64,000 nt of DNA from Butyrivibrio sp. INlla21 (GTDB lineage: Bacteria; Bacillota; Clostridia; Lachnospirales; Lachnospiraceae). Each line of letters starts with the position of its first letter. Within the stretch, counting starts at the first letter, position 1. The stretch lies in assembly GCF_900116875.1 (NCBI RefSeq), contig NZ_FPCC01000006.1, positions 62,001-126,000 on the forward strand, read 5' to 3'. The notes beneath the pieces are model-generated. The model did not search any database and was not told the origin of the DNA. It worked only from the letters and a program-made list of their open reading frames with translations. Shown one piece after another: positions 33,192 through 41,911 of this stretch. The position numbers were made by a program, and so were the translations under genes.

Positions 33192-34820
33192 ATGAGAGGT
33201 AAGTTTACATCATTACTTCTTACCGGCGCTTTATTAACAACACTTCTTACAGGATGTGGCATGGAGTTTGGCTCCGAAGCTGAAGAATATGAGTCGGACG
33301 CAGTTATTCCCAAGTCGGGGGACTTGGTGGCAGACATTGATTTTGAAAAGGCTGCGAAAGCGATCACAGAGCGAAAGGCTATGGCTCGTCAGACCGGCGA
33401 ATATCAAACGGTGGTAGTGGCATTTTTTGACTGGACAGGAAGACCTGTCGGTACAGATAGGATCAGTGCTGCGATTTCAGCTCACACTGAAGAGACACTT
33501 GGACTTGACGTAGAACTTAGGATCTTTGATTCGTCTCAATACGGCGATGATATGAAGGTTCTTTTATCTTCGGAAGGACAGGTTGATCTTTTTACCAGCG
33601 CTTTCCTTGGGTACAATGCTTGTATCAATGACGGATATGCGCTTGATCTTGAGCAGAACGGATTGTTTGATGATTATTGCGCGGGACTTAAGAGCAAAGT
33701 CAGAGATGAATATTTGGACGCATGTCGCATTGGAGGCACACTTTACGGAACACCTCCGATCAAAGATTACGCAATAGAGACTTGTGCCGTATGTATCGGT
33801 AAAGAATACCTTGACGGCATTGGATATAACGCAGACGGACTCCCTAAGGGTGAGCTCGGCTATCCAAAGGCCACCTGGTCTGAAATTAACGATATTTACG
33901 CACAGCTCCATGAAAAATATCCCGATAAATACGTGATAGCAACCCAGGATAATATTTTAACCCAGGGTAGTACGGTTGATAATCTCGGGGGAGATTATTT
34001 CGGAACGCTTCTTGATCCTGAGAATTCACTTGTGGTCAAGGATGTATTTTCATCGGATGTTTTCAAGGAGTGGTGTCTGCGAACTTATGAGTGGAACAAT
34101 GAGGGGTATATTGCCGAGGATGCACTGACCAACAATCAGGCGGCTTCGGCAAAGGTCAAGTCCGGAGCTTATATGTCCTTAATGGCTGCGTGTAAGCCCG
34201 GATACAAGACTCAGATTTCAGGTGAATGTGGGAGAGAGATGGTTGTCTTTGATGTGGGAGAGAGCTTTATGAGTTCTTCGGCCGTATCAAACTTTCCCTG
34301 GTGCGTTAACAGGGACTCTCAAGACCCCATCGCCGCAATGCAAGTCCTTGACGCTCTTTATACAGATCCTTATATTGAGAATCTGATATGTTGGGGCGAA
34401 GAGGGTGTTGATTATAAGTTAAGTCACAAGGGTACCATAACATTTGCGGACGGTGTCGATGCTAACAATTCCGAGTACTATCCCAATGTGTTGTGGCTTA
34501 TGCCCAATCCATATATCGCATATGTTTGGAAAGGAGATTCACCTGACCTTGGTCGGGAAATTTCCGATTTTAACGATAACTGTGAATGCAGATCCCTGGC
34601 CATTGGTTTTACATGGGATAACACAAATTACGCTGCAGAGTGCAGAAACTTGCAGGAAGCCTATGATGAATTCGCACCACAGCTTGTACACGGATTTATC
34701 GAACCCGAAGAGGGAATAGAAAGGCTTGAGACGGCTTTAAAGGCCGCAGGTCTTGAAGATTATATGGAAGCCAAACAAAGAGCCCTTAATGCATGGGCAA
34801 ATGAAAACAATATATATTAA
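33192..34820 (+). CDS. Solute-binding lipoprotein without adjacent permeases
   Basis: 542 residues from the ATG at 33192 (GGAGGTGGAG upstream). The lipobox is LLTGC. The body shows the family 1 extracellular solute-binding layout of the LplA/YtcQ group (GELGYPKATWSEINDIYAQL, VNRDSQDPIAAMQVLDALYT, ICWGEEGVDYKLS). It has its own promoter, operator and terminator, and LacI genes on both sides. The nearest permeases are in the operon starting at 36302, which has its own binding protein, so this one may feed those permeases with another ligand or act as a sensor. Confidence 0.88.
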   Translation: MRGKFTSLLLTGALLTTLLTGCGMEFGSEAEEYESDAVIPKSGDLVADIDFEKAAKAITERKAMARQTGEYQTVVVAFFDWTGRPVGTDRISAAISAHTEETLGLDVELRIFDSSQYGDDMKVLLSSEGQVDLFTSAFLGYNACINDGYALDLEQNGLFDDYCAGLKSKVRDEYLDACRIGGTLYGTPPIKDYAIETCAVCIGKEYLDGIGYNADGLPKGELGYPKATWSEINDIYAQLHEKYPDKYVIATQDNILTQGSTVDNLGGDYFGTLLDPENSLVVKDVFSSDVFKEWCLRTYEWNNEGYIAEDALTNNQAASAKVKSGAYMSLMAACKPGYKTQISGECGREMVVFDVGESFMSSSAVSNFPWCVNRDSQDPIAAMQVLDALYTDPYIENLICWGEEGVDYKLSHKGTITFADGVDANNSEYYPNVLWLMPNPYIAYVWKGDSPDLGREISDFNDNCECRSLAIGFTWDNTNYAAECRNLQEAYDEFAPQLVHGFIEPEEGIERLETALKAAGLEDYMEAKQRALNAWANENNIY

Positions 34821-34846
34821 TATGCGTTTTACCTAATTCCCATTTT

Positions 34847-34893
34847 GAATCCCCGGAGCACCCCCACTTTCCCCGCTTCGGGGATTCTTTTTT
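34847..34893 (+). terminator. Terminator of the lone binding-protein gene
   Basis: GAATCCCCG pairs with CGGGGATTC across a C-rich loop, followed by TTTTTT. Confidence 0.88.
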
Positions 34894-34916
34894 AAGTAAT
34901 CACCAGGCTCGGTATC

Positions 34917-34945
34917 TTGACAATACGTTTTTCATTCCGTAATAT
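34917..34945 (+). promoter_or_regulatory. Promoter of the second LacI gene
   Basis: TTGACA (34917-34922) and TAATAT (34940-34945) with 17-bp spacing. Confidence 0.75.
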
Positions 34946-34951
34946 TAAAAT

Positions 34952-34965
34952 TGAAATCGGTTTCA
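34952..34965. promoter_or_regulatory. LacI-type operator at the transcription start (autoregulation)
   Basis: TGAAATCGGTTTCA is a palindrome centred on CG and falls at the expected +1 of the promoter at 34917. Nearly the same 14-mer occurs twice before the ABC operon at 36302, which identifies a shared regulator, most likely the LacI protein encoded here. Confidence 0.82.
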
Positions 34966-34992
34966 ACAGAGACTGTTTTGATCGGAGTATTT

Positions 34993-36054
34993 ATGGAAAA
35001 AGATAAGACGGGAGCCGGAAAGACAATAACCATATATGATATTGCCAAGGAAGCGGGAGTTTCAGCTTCTACGGTTTCGCGCGTCCTTACAGGCAACGCA
35101 GCCGTTCGCCAGGATAAAAAGGAACGCATTCAGAGCATAATCCAAAAATACAATTTCAGACCGAACGCCCTTGCAAAGGGGCTTTCCGATACATCAACCA
35201 AGACTATCGGTATCATCGCGGCGGATGTAAGAAACCCTTATTATTCCGCGCTTTTCGTGGCATGCGAGGTTGCTGCGGAAGAGGCCGGTTACAACGTCAG
35301 CCTTGCCAATTCTCTCGGAGAAAAAGAGAGAGAGCAGGCGCAGTTGGATCTTTTGCTTCAGCAGAGAGTCGATGCGATCATACAGATGGGCGGAAGAGTG
35401 GATGACCTGATAACCGACGATACATACGCCGAGAAGGTCAGAAGCGTATGTAGGACAACCCCGGTTGTCGTAACAGGTAAGCTTGATAAGGCGCCTGTTC
35501 ACAGCGTTGTCATTGACGAAGCCAAGGGCATGAATCTTGTCATGGAGCATCTTATAGGGCTCGGGCATAAGAAGATCGCGCTTGTCGGCGGAGAGATGAG
35601 AGTTAATTCCACATTTCTTAAATACCAGAAATATCGTGAGATACTTGATAAATACGGCATACAGGAAAACGGTGAGTATGTCGTTAACGGAACCTACGAT
35701 CCCGAGACGGGATACGAAGCGACCAATAAGATCTTGGAGCTTAAGGACAGACCGACCGCGATAATCGCGATAAATGACTTTGCGGCAAGCGGAGCACTTC
35801 GCAGTATCAGAGAGCATAGGCTCCATGTACCCGAGGACATATCGGTAATAAGCTTTGATAACACATATATCGCAGACCTTGTAATGCCTAAGCTTTCCAG
35901 TGTTGATTACAACTATGAGGACTACGGTAAGCAACTTATTGAGATTGCCACCAGCGCCGCAGAAGGCAAGGATACGGACAATATCAGAATGGTAGAGCCT
36001 CAGATAGTAATAAGAGACAGCACGGGACCCGCACCACGTTCCGGTAAAAAATAA
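34993..36054 (+). CDS. LacI-family transcriptional regulator of the second ABC operon
   Basis: 353 residues from the ATG at 34993 (GGAG upstream); an ATG at 34951 lies before the operator at +1 and would not be transcribed. The DNA-binding head is ITIYDIAKEAGVSASTVSRVLTG with AAVRQDKKERI as second helix, followed by the effector domain (KTIGIIAADVRNPYYSALF, VIDEAKGMNLVMEHLIGLGH, ISFDNTYIADLVMPKLSSVD). The same 14-bp palindrome before this gene and around the next promoter argues for local control of the galactoside operon and of itself. Confidence 0.93.
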   Translation: MEKDKTGAGKTITIYDIAKEAGVSASTVSRVLTGNAAVRQDKKERIQSIIQKYNFRPNALAKGLSDTSTKTIGIIAADVRNPYYSALFVACEVAAEEAGYNVSLANSLGEKEREQAQLDLLLQQRVDAIIQMGGRVDDLITDDTYAEKVRSVCRTTPVVVTGKLDKAPVHSVVIDEAKGMNLVMEHLIGLGHKKIALVGGEMRVNSTFLKYQKYREILDKYGIQENGEYVVNGTYDPETGYEATNKILELKDRPTAIIAINDFAASGALRSIREHRLHVPEDISVISFDNTYIADLVMPKLSSVDYNYEDYGKQLIEIATSAAEGKDTDNIRMVEPQIVIRDSTGPAPRSGKK

Positions 36055-36078
36055 AATAATAATCGTCATATTCCACAA

Positions 36079-36112
36079 AAAAAGAGGGTATCTTAAGATA
36101 CCTTCTTTTTTT
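36079..36112 (+). terminator. Terminator after the second LacI gene
   Basis: GGTATCTTAAGATACC lies inside an A-rich/T-rich flank (AAAAAGAG with CTTCTTTTTTT). Confidence 0.85.
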
Positions 36113-36182
36113 GTTTGTCAGGATATATGCGTACGAAAACGTGTAAGTTAAACAGGGGCAATTTGTTGCTTTTTCACAAAAC

Positions 36183-36255
36183 TGCAATCGGTTTCAAAAA
36201 TCTATTGACGAGGCATTGTTGATTATGTTTAAATTATTATATGAAATCGGTTGCA
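36183..36255 (+). promoter_or_regulatory. Promoter of the second ABC operon flanked by two LacI operators
   Basis: Operators TGCAATCGGTTTCA (36183-36196) and TGAAATCGGTTGCA (36242-36255) flank TTGACG (36205-36210) and a weak -10 (TTTAAA at 36228). Their centres are 59 bp apart, between five and six helical turns, so looping by a tetrameric repressor is possible. The downstream site sits just after the expected start of transcription. Confidence 0.78.
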
Positions 36256-36301
36256 GAAAGTTCAAAATGCACAACAACTAAGTAATTGCACGGAGGGAGT
36301 A

Positions 36302-37255
36302 ATGAGTAAAAACAAGAAAACCTCACCCGAAGGTATAAAGAAAAGGGGAATTTTCGAGACAATATGGAGATACAGAGTACTTGAACTGATGTGTCTTCCG
36401 GCCGTGCTCTTTTTCTTTTTATTCAGTTATATGCCAATGCCCGGTATCTACGTGGCATTCGTTAAATACAACTACAGAAAGGGTATATTCGGAAGTAAGT
36501 TCATAGGACTTGATAATTTCAAGTTCCTGGCAGAATCCGGAAAGCTCTTTGATCTTACCAAGAACACCATTCTTTACAATCTGGCATTTATCTTACTTGG
36601 TAATTTCCTTGCAATACTCGTAGCGATACTTCTAAACGAGATGAGAAGCAAGATGTTCAAGAAGGTTTCGCAGACACTTATGTTCCTGCCTTATTTCATT
36701 TCACAGGTTCTTGTGGGACTTCTTGTTTACAGCTTACTCAATTATGATACCGGCTTTGTAAACGAGATACTGGTAGCTCTCGGAAGACCGAAGTGGCAAC
36801 CGTATTCGAACCCGTCGGTATGGCCGGTGATCATAGTTCTCATTCACTTATGGCAACAGACAGGATATAACTCAGTTGTATATTTCGCAGCGATATGCGG
36901 AATAGATGCAGAGATAATCGAGGCGGCCAAGGTTGACGGAGCCAATGCTTTCCAGCGAATAAGATACATTATCTTACCGTCGCTGAGACCTACGATCGTC
37001 ATCCTTCTTCTGTTTGCACTCGGAGGAATCGTAAGAGGTAACTTCGGACTGTTCTGGAACGTAATCGGATCCAACTCGGTACTGTATCCTACAACGGATA
37101 TCATCGAGACCTTCGTATACAGAGCAACAATGTCAGACTTTAATTTCTCCACTGCTTCGGCAGTCGGCTTCTATCAGTCACTGGTAGGATTTGTGGTAGT
37201 TATGTTTGCCAACTTTGCAGTTAAAAAGATTGATCCGGACTATTCACTGTTCTGA
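36302..37255 (+). CDS. Sugar ABC transporter permease, LplB/YteP family
   Basis: 317 residues from the ATG at 36302 (CGGAGGGAG upstream). Six membrane helices and the EAA loop EAAKVDGANAFQRIRYIILP around 212-231. N-terminal positively charged tail. It pairs with the permease 53 bp downstream and with the binding lipoprotein at 38296. LacI sites before it indicate sugar induction. Downstream GH35 and GH2 enzymes suggest galactosides as cargo, an inference from context. Confidence 0.92.
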   Translation: MSKNKKTSPEGIKKRGIFETIWRYRVLELMCLPAVLFFFLFSYMPMPGIYVAFVKYNYRKGIFGSKFIGLDNFKFLAESGKLFDLTKNTILYNLAFILLGNFLAILVAILLNEMRSKMFKKVSQTLMFLPYFISQVLVGLLVYSLLNYDTGFVNEILVALGRPKWQPYSNPSVWPVIIVLIHLWQQTGYNSVVYFAAICGIDAEIIEAAKVDGANAFQRIRYIILPSLRPTIVILLLFALGGIVRGNFGLFWNVIGSNSVLYPTTDIIETFVYRATMSDFNFSTASAVGFYQSLVGFVVVMFANFAVKKIDPDYSLF

Positions 37256-37308
37256 TCGAAGATTCGGCAGATACCAAATTAAGTGATTACTTAAAGGGAG
37301 AAATAAAG

Positions 37309-38235
37309 ATGGCTAAGAAAAAAGAAATGGATTTTGCTCCAAGCAATTCCAAGATAAAAATAGGAACTTCGGATTACATAGTAAGAGGCTTTGGATATGT
37401 TCTCATTTCACTGTATGCTCTTGCGTGTGTGTTCCCGTTTCTCATAATTATAGGAACTTCTTTTACAAGCGAAAATTATATAAGAACTCACGGAGTTCAG
37501 CTGATCCCCATGGACTTTTCAACCAAGGGCTATGACATGGTTATAGGAAGCGGCAATATCTGGAAGTCATACGGACTTACGATAGCGCTTACTCTTATCG
37601 GAACCACTTTGGGACTTCTGATCATAGCGATGACGGGATATGCACTTCAGAGAAAAGACTTTCCGTTTAGGAATGCGATCTCTTTTTACATCTACTTTAC
37701 AAGTCTTTTCAGCGCAGGACTTGCTCCTTATTACCTGCTTATGACCAAGACTTATAAGCTCCTTGATAACTATCTTGCGGTTCTTCTTCCTCTTATGATG
37801 TCGCCATGGCTCATCATCCTGATGAAGAACTTTATCAAGCAGATACCGCATGAGATCACTGAATCCGGCAAGATTGACGGAGCGGGAGATATGACGATCT
37901 TCATACATCTTATCCTTCCCATGATAAAGCCCGCACTTGCTACGATAGGTCTTTTCCTTGCACTCGGATATTGGAATGAGTGGTATCAGTCATCTCTTTT
38001 CCTTACAACGAAGGTTGCTGTAAAGCCTTTGCAGTACACATTATATGAGGTTGTAAATAAGCTTGATGCACTTAGAAACTCCGTTGCCGGACAGTTCGTA
38101 ACGCTTACGGATATTCCCGAGCAGAGCGTTAAGATGGCCAACGCGGTTTTGGCTACAGGCCCCATCGTACTTCTGTATCCTTTCGTACAGAAATACTTCA
38201 TCGGAGGTATCACGGTAGGTGCCGTTAAAGGTTGA
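37309..38235 (+). CDS. Sugar ABC transporter permease, LplC/YtcP family
   Basis: 308 residues, AAAGGGAG before the ATG. EAA-type loop ITESGKIDGAGDMTIFIHLILP around 183-204 and the C-terminal GGITVGAVKG typical of this group. Six membrane helices. It completes the channel with the permease upstream. As in the first transporter, no ATPase is encoded locally. Confidence 0.92.
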   Translation: MAKKKEMDFAPSNSKIKIGTSDYIVRGFGYVLISLYALACVFPFLIIIGTSFTSENYIRTHGVQLIPMDFSTKGYDMVIGSGNIWKSYGLTIALTLIGTTLGLLIIAMTGYALQRKDFPFRNAISFYIYFTSLFSAGLAPYYLLMTKTYKLLDNYLAVLLPLMMSPWLIILMKNFIKQIPHEITESGKIDGAGDMTIFIHLILPMIKPALATIGLFLALGYWNEWYQSSLFLTTKVAVKPLQYTLYEVVNKLDALRNSVAGQFVTLTDIPEQSVKMANAVLATGPIVLLYPFVQKYFIGGITVGAVKG

Positions 38236-38295
38236 ATGATGCTCATAGAAATGAGTTCAGATTTTTTATTTTTCATTTTAAGAAGGAGGATTAAC

Positions 38296-39939
38296 ATGAA
38301 GAAAAAGTTACTGGCAGCCCTGCTTAGCGTAAGCATGGTAATTGGGTTAGCAGCATGTGGCTCATCGGGATCAGGCGCCGGAACCGGCTCAGCACCCGCT
38401 GGAAGCGGAGATGAGAGCGGCACATCGGCAAATGAAGCTGCTGCGGAGATCGATACTTCCGAGCACGTTGTAATTAAATATATGACCACGGGAGATCCAC
38501 CGGAGGCAGGAACAGAGAAGGAAGCCAGCTTAAATGCTATGCTTGATGAACTCAACAAGATCCTTACAGAGAAGGTTAACGCTGAGATTGAGATAGTTTA
38601 TATTCCTTGGACAGACTATCTTGCAAACTATAACCTTACACTTGCCAGATTGGACGGCAGTGTAGACCTTGTAGGAACAGCTTCAGACTGGCTTGATGCT
38701 TGGCCCAATGCCAAGAACGGAGCTTTCCTCGAACTTTCAGAGGATATGCTTAAGACATACGCGCCCAAGACTTGGGAGAGCGTTCCCGCAGATCACTGGG
38801 AGCTTTGCAAATACAACGGCGAGATTTATCTCATGCCTGAGGACAACTTTGCACAGTGGACCAACCACGGCTGGATCTACAGACTTGACTGGGCTAAGGA
38901 AGCCGGACTTGAGAACGGCGTTCACAGCTGGGAAGATATGTCCAAGTACGTTCTTTGGGTAAAAGAGAATAAGAAAGACCTTAAGTATGTTTGGGATTCA
39001 GACGGAACAGAGTACGCTCAGATGGCTAACGGATGGATCGCATCACATACAGATTTCGTATCTATAGACGGTATCTGCTCAGGCGCTATTTGGGGCGGCA
39101 CAAAGTCTGATCTCTACACAGTTACAACACCTGTTATGACAGAGACAGATTCACTCGTTGAGTACGCTAAGCTTATGAAAGAATGGTCACAGGCAGGTAT
39201 CTGGCCTACAGACGTTCTTAACAATACATCAGGAAGTAACAGAGACGAGTTCAGAGTTGGACAGGTTGGTGTTGAGCAGCATCATACACAGACATGGACA
39301 GACCTTTGCTCAGCATTACCTCAGAACACAATTTATAAGGATGACCCGAAGGCAGAGACAGGTTTCTTCTACTTTGGTGAGGAGACCAAGAACGTAGTGG
39401 CACTTTCAATCACACACGGTGCTATGGCAATTTCTGCAGGAAGTGAGAATCCCGAGAGAGCACTTATGGTTTACGACCTTATCAGAAACGACAAGGATTG
39501 CTACATGCTCTTCAATTACGGTATCGAGGGAGTTTCATGGGAGCTCGATGAGAACGGACTTAGAAAGACTCCCGACAGCTACAACCCCGATACACAGAAC
39601 ATCAACGGTATGACTAACTACTGGTGGGGCAGAAACGATAATCTTGAAGTTAAGGATGCTACAAGAAACTGGGATGCAATCGACAAGCTCTATGCAGAGT
39701 ATGACAAGATTAAGATCGACTATCCTTACGGACAGTTCGTTCCCGAAGTTGACAGCATTCAGGCTAAGATCGACAACTGTAACGAGCAGTATACAAACTA
39801 CATGAAGCAGATCTCTTACGGTATCTACAACGGCAGTGCCGAGGACATCGTAGCTGAGATGCAGGCAGCTCTTAAGTCAGCAGGCATCGATGATGTTACA
39901 GCTGAGCTTCAGAAGCAGTTTGACGAGCTTTACAAGTAA
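38296..39939 (+). CDS. Carbohydrate ABC transporter substrate-binding lipoprotein
   Basis: 547 residues from the ATG at 38296 with AAGAAGGAGG; an earlier in-frame ATG at 38236 abuts the permease stop and lacks a site. Lipobox LAAC after a Lys-rich start, then a Gly/Ser/Ala linker. The mature part is Trp- and Tyr-rich (AQWTNHGWIYRLDWAKEAGL, TNYWWGRNDNLE), as expected for sugar stacking. Unlike the first operon, the binding protein comes after its permeases. A terminator separates it from the GH35 gene. Confidence 0.9.
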   Translation: MKKKLLAALLSVSMVIGLAACGSSGSGAGTGSAPAGSGDESGTSANEAAAEIDTSEHVVIKYMTTGDPPEAGTEKEASLNAMLDELNKILTEKVNAEIEIVYIPWTDYLANYNLTLARLDGSVDLVGTASDWLDAWPNAKNGAFLELSEDMLKTYAPKTWESVPADHWELCKYNGEIYLMPEDNFAQWTNHGWIYRLDWAKEAGLENGVHSWEDMSKYVLWVKENKKDLKYVWDSDGTEYAQMANGWIASHTDFVSIDGICSGAIWGGTKSDLYTVTTPVMTETDSLVEYAKLMKEWSQAGIWPTDVLNNTSGSNRDEFRVGQVGVEQHHTQTWTDLCSALPQNTIYKDDPKAETGFFYFGEETKNVVALSITHGAMAISAGSENPERALMVYDLIRNDKDCYMLFNYGIEGVSWELDENGLRKTPDSYNPDTQNINGMTNYWWGRNDNLEVKDATRNWDAIDKLYAEYDKIKIDYPYGQFVPEVDSIQAKIDNCNEQYTNYMKQISYGIYNGSAEDIVAEMQAALKSAGIDDVTAELQKQFDELYK

Positions 39940-39955
39940 TACAAAATGACAGCGG

Positions 39956-39996
39956 AAAGGGAATACTTATTCTTTGGGATTAGTATTCCCTTTTTA
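39956..39996 (+). terminator. Terminator between transporter and glycosidase genes
   Basis: AAAGGGAATAC pairs with GTATTCCCTTT and is followed by T residues. Readthrough could still feed the GH35 gene 40 bp later, which has no obvious promoter of its own. Confidence 0.82.
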
Positions 39997-40036
39997 AAAA
40001 GACTTTTTTATGAGGGATTACCGGAAAGACACTATC

Positions 40037-41902
40037 ATGGCAAAATTTGAGATCAAAGATAAATTCTATCTTAATGACGAACCCTTTAAAATAATATCCG
40101 GAGTTTTCCACTATTTCAGGACTGTTCCCGAATATTGGAAAGACAGACTCCTTAAACTTAAAGCACTCGGATGCAACACGGTTGAGACATATATACCGTG
40201 GAATCTTGTGCAGCCCAAAAGAGACGTCTTTTGTTTTGAAGGCTTTTGTGATGTTGAAAAGTTTATTGAAACAGCGACAGAGCTTGGCCTTTACATCATA
40301 ATCAGACCGTCTCCGTATATCTGCGCGGAGTGGGAATTTGGCGGACTTCCCGCATGGCTTTTAAAAGACAGAGGAATGCGCCTAAGGGTAAGCTACAAGC
40401 CTTTTATGGATGCTGTGGAGGATTATTATAAGGTTCTTTTGCCTAAGCTAAGTAAATATCAGATCACCAAAGGTGGAAACATCATTTTGATGCAGATTGA
40501 GAACGAGTACGGATACTACGCCAACGACAGAGAGTATCTTACTTGGATGAGAGATCTTATGAAAAAGTACGATATCGAAGTTCCGCTTATTACTTCGGAC
40601 GGCCCCTATCACGACTGCTACAGGGGCGGAAGCATAGATGGCGTTTTGCCTTCGGGTAATTTCGGCTCAAAGACAAAAGAGAGATTTGACGTACTTAAAA
40701 ACTACACGGATGGCGGCCCTTTGATGTGCGCGGAATTCTGGGTGGGCTGGTTTGACCACTGGGGGAATGGCGGACATGTAACGGGCAATCTTTCAAAGAG
40801 CGCCAAGGACCTTGAGAAGATGCTTGAGATGGGAAACGTCAACATATATATGTTTGAGGGCGGAACGAATTTCGGGTTCATGAACGGCTCCAACTACTAC
40901 GACGAGCTGACACCCGACGTCACAAGCTATGACTACGACGGTCTTCTTACGGAGGACGGTCGGATTACCGAGAAATATAGAGTTTATAAGGAAATAATCG
41001 GCAGATACAATGCCGTTTCGGAAGAAATACTTCCCAAGATAAAAAGAGCCGGCTACGGAAAAATAAGGTGCAGCGAGAAGGTGAGTCTTTTCTCTGTGAT
41101 CGATGAAATGAGCACCAAAACGCATCTTCCGTACACGGTAAACATGGAAGAACTTGATCAGAGCTACGGCTATATCCTTTACAGATCAAGACTTCACTCA
41201 GAGGCGGGAATAGAGAGGATAAGGCTTTGGGAGACTTTCGACAGAGCCAGTATCTTTGTTGATGAGAAGCCTCTTTTGACATTGTACGATCACGAGCTTG
41301 AAAAAGAGCACGAGATACCGATCGAGAAATACCTGTCGGTAAGCGCTCCCGCAAAAGAGCTTGCGAATAAGATCATGGAAGAAAGCGGCGATACGCTTGA
41401 AGCTGTTGATGAGAATCTCGGAGATCCCGGGCTTTGTACGGGAAGCTTTGAGGGACTTAACGAGCGCTTTGACATACTTGTTGAGAACATGGGCCGCGTT
41501 AATTTCGGTCCAAGGATGGAGACTCAGCGCAAGGGAATCGGAAGGTGCGTGCAGATAAACGGCCACATCCACAACGACTGGGACATCTATCCGCTTCCTC
41601 TTGATAACATTGATAAGGTTGATTTTGGAAAAGAGTATATTGACGGCACACCCTCTTTTTACAAGTTTGTATTTGATGTTGAAGAAAAGGGTGATACCTT
41701 CCTTGACCTCGAAGGCTGGGGCAAGGGAGTGGCATTTATCAACGGCTTCAATCTTGGACGTTTCTGGGAAATCGGGCCGCAAAAGAGATTGTATATCCCC
41801 GCGCCTCTTTTAAGAGAAGGGGAGAATGAGCTTGTCATCTTTGAGACAGAGGGCAAGGTCACGGATTATATAGAATTAAAGGACGAGCCGGATATCGGCT
41901 GA
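40037..41902 (+). CDS. GH35 beta-galactosidase
   Basis: 621 residues from the ATG at 40037; an ATG at 40010 in frame adds nine residues and directly follows the terminator. Glycoside hydrolase family 35 hallmarks: SGVFHYFRTVPEYWKDRL, NTVETYIPWNLVQPK, RPSPYICAEWEFGGLPAWL, the acid/base in QIENEYGYY, and the nucleophile in MCAEFWVGWFDHWG. C-terminal beta-jelly-roll domains carry EGWGKGVAFINGFNLGRFWE. No signal peptide, so it acts on imported galactosides in the cytosol. It is followed after ten bases by the GH2 gene. Confidence 0.95.
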   Translation: MAKFEIKDKFYLNDEPFKIISGVFHYFRTVPEYWKDRLLKLKALGCNTVETYIPWNLVQPKRDVFCFEGFCDVEKFIETATELGLYIIIRPSPYICAEWEFGGLPAWLLKDRGMRLRVSYKPFMDAVEDYYKVLLPKLSKYQITKGGNIILMQIENEYGYYANDREYLTWMRDLMKKYDIEVPLITSDGPYHDCYRGGSIDGVLPSGNFGSKTKERFDVLKNYTDGGPLMCAEFWVGWFDHWGNGGHVTGNLSKSAKDLEKMLEMGNVNIYMFEGGTNFGFMNGSNYYDELTPDVTSYDYDGLLTEDGRITEKYRVYKEIIGRYNAVSEEILPKIKRAGYGKIRCSEKVSLFSVIDEMSTKTHLPYTVNMEELDQSYGYILYRSRLHSEAGIERIRLWETFDRASIFVDEKPLLTLYDHELEKEHEIPIEKYLSVSAPAKELANKIMEESGDTLEAVDENLGDPGLCTGSFEGLNERFDILVENMGRVNFGPRMETQRKGIGRCVQINGHIHNDWDIYPLPLDNIDKVDFGKEYIDGTPSFYKFVFDVEEKGDTFLDLEGWGKGVAFINGFNLGRFWEIGPQKRLYIPAPLLREGENELVIFETEGKVTDYIELKDEPDIG

Positions 41903-41911
41903 GGTTTTGCT

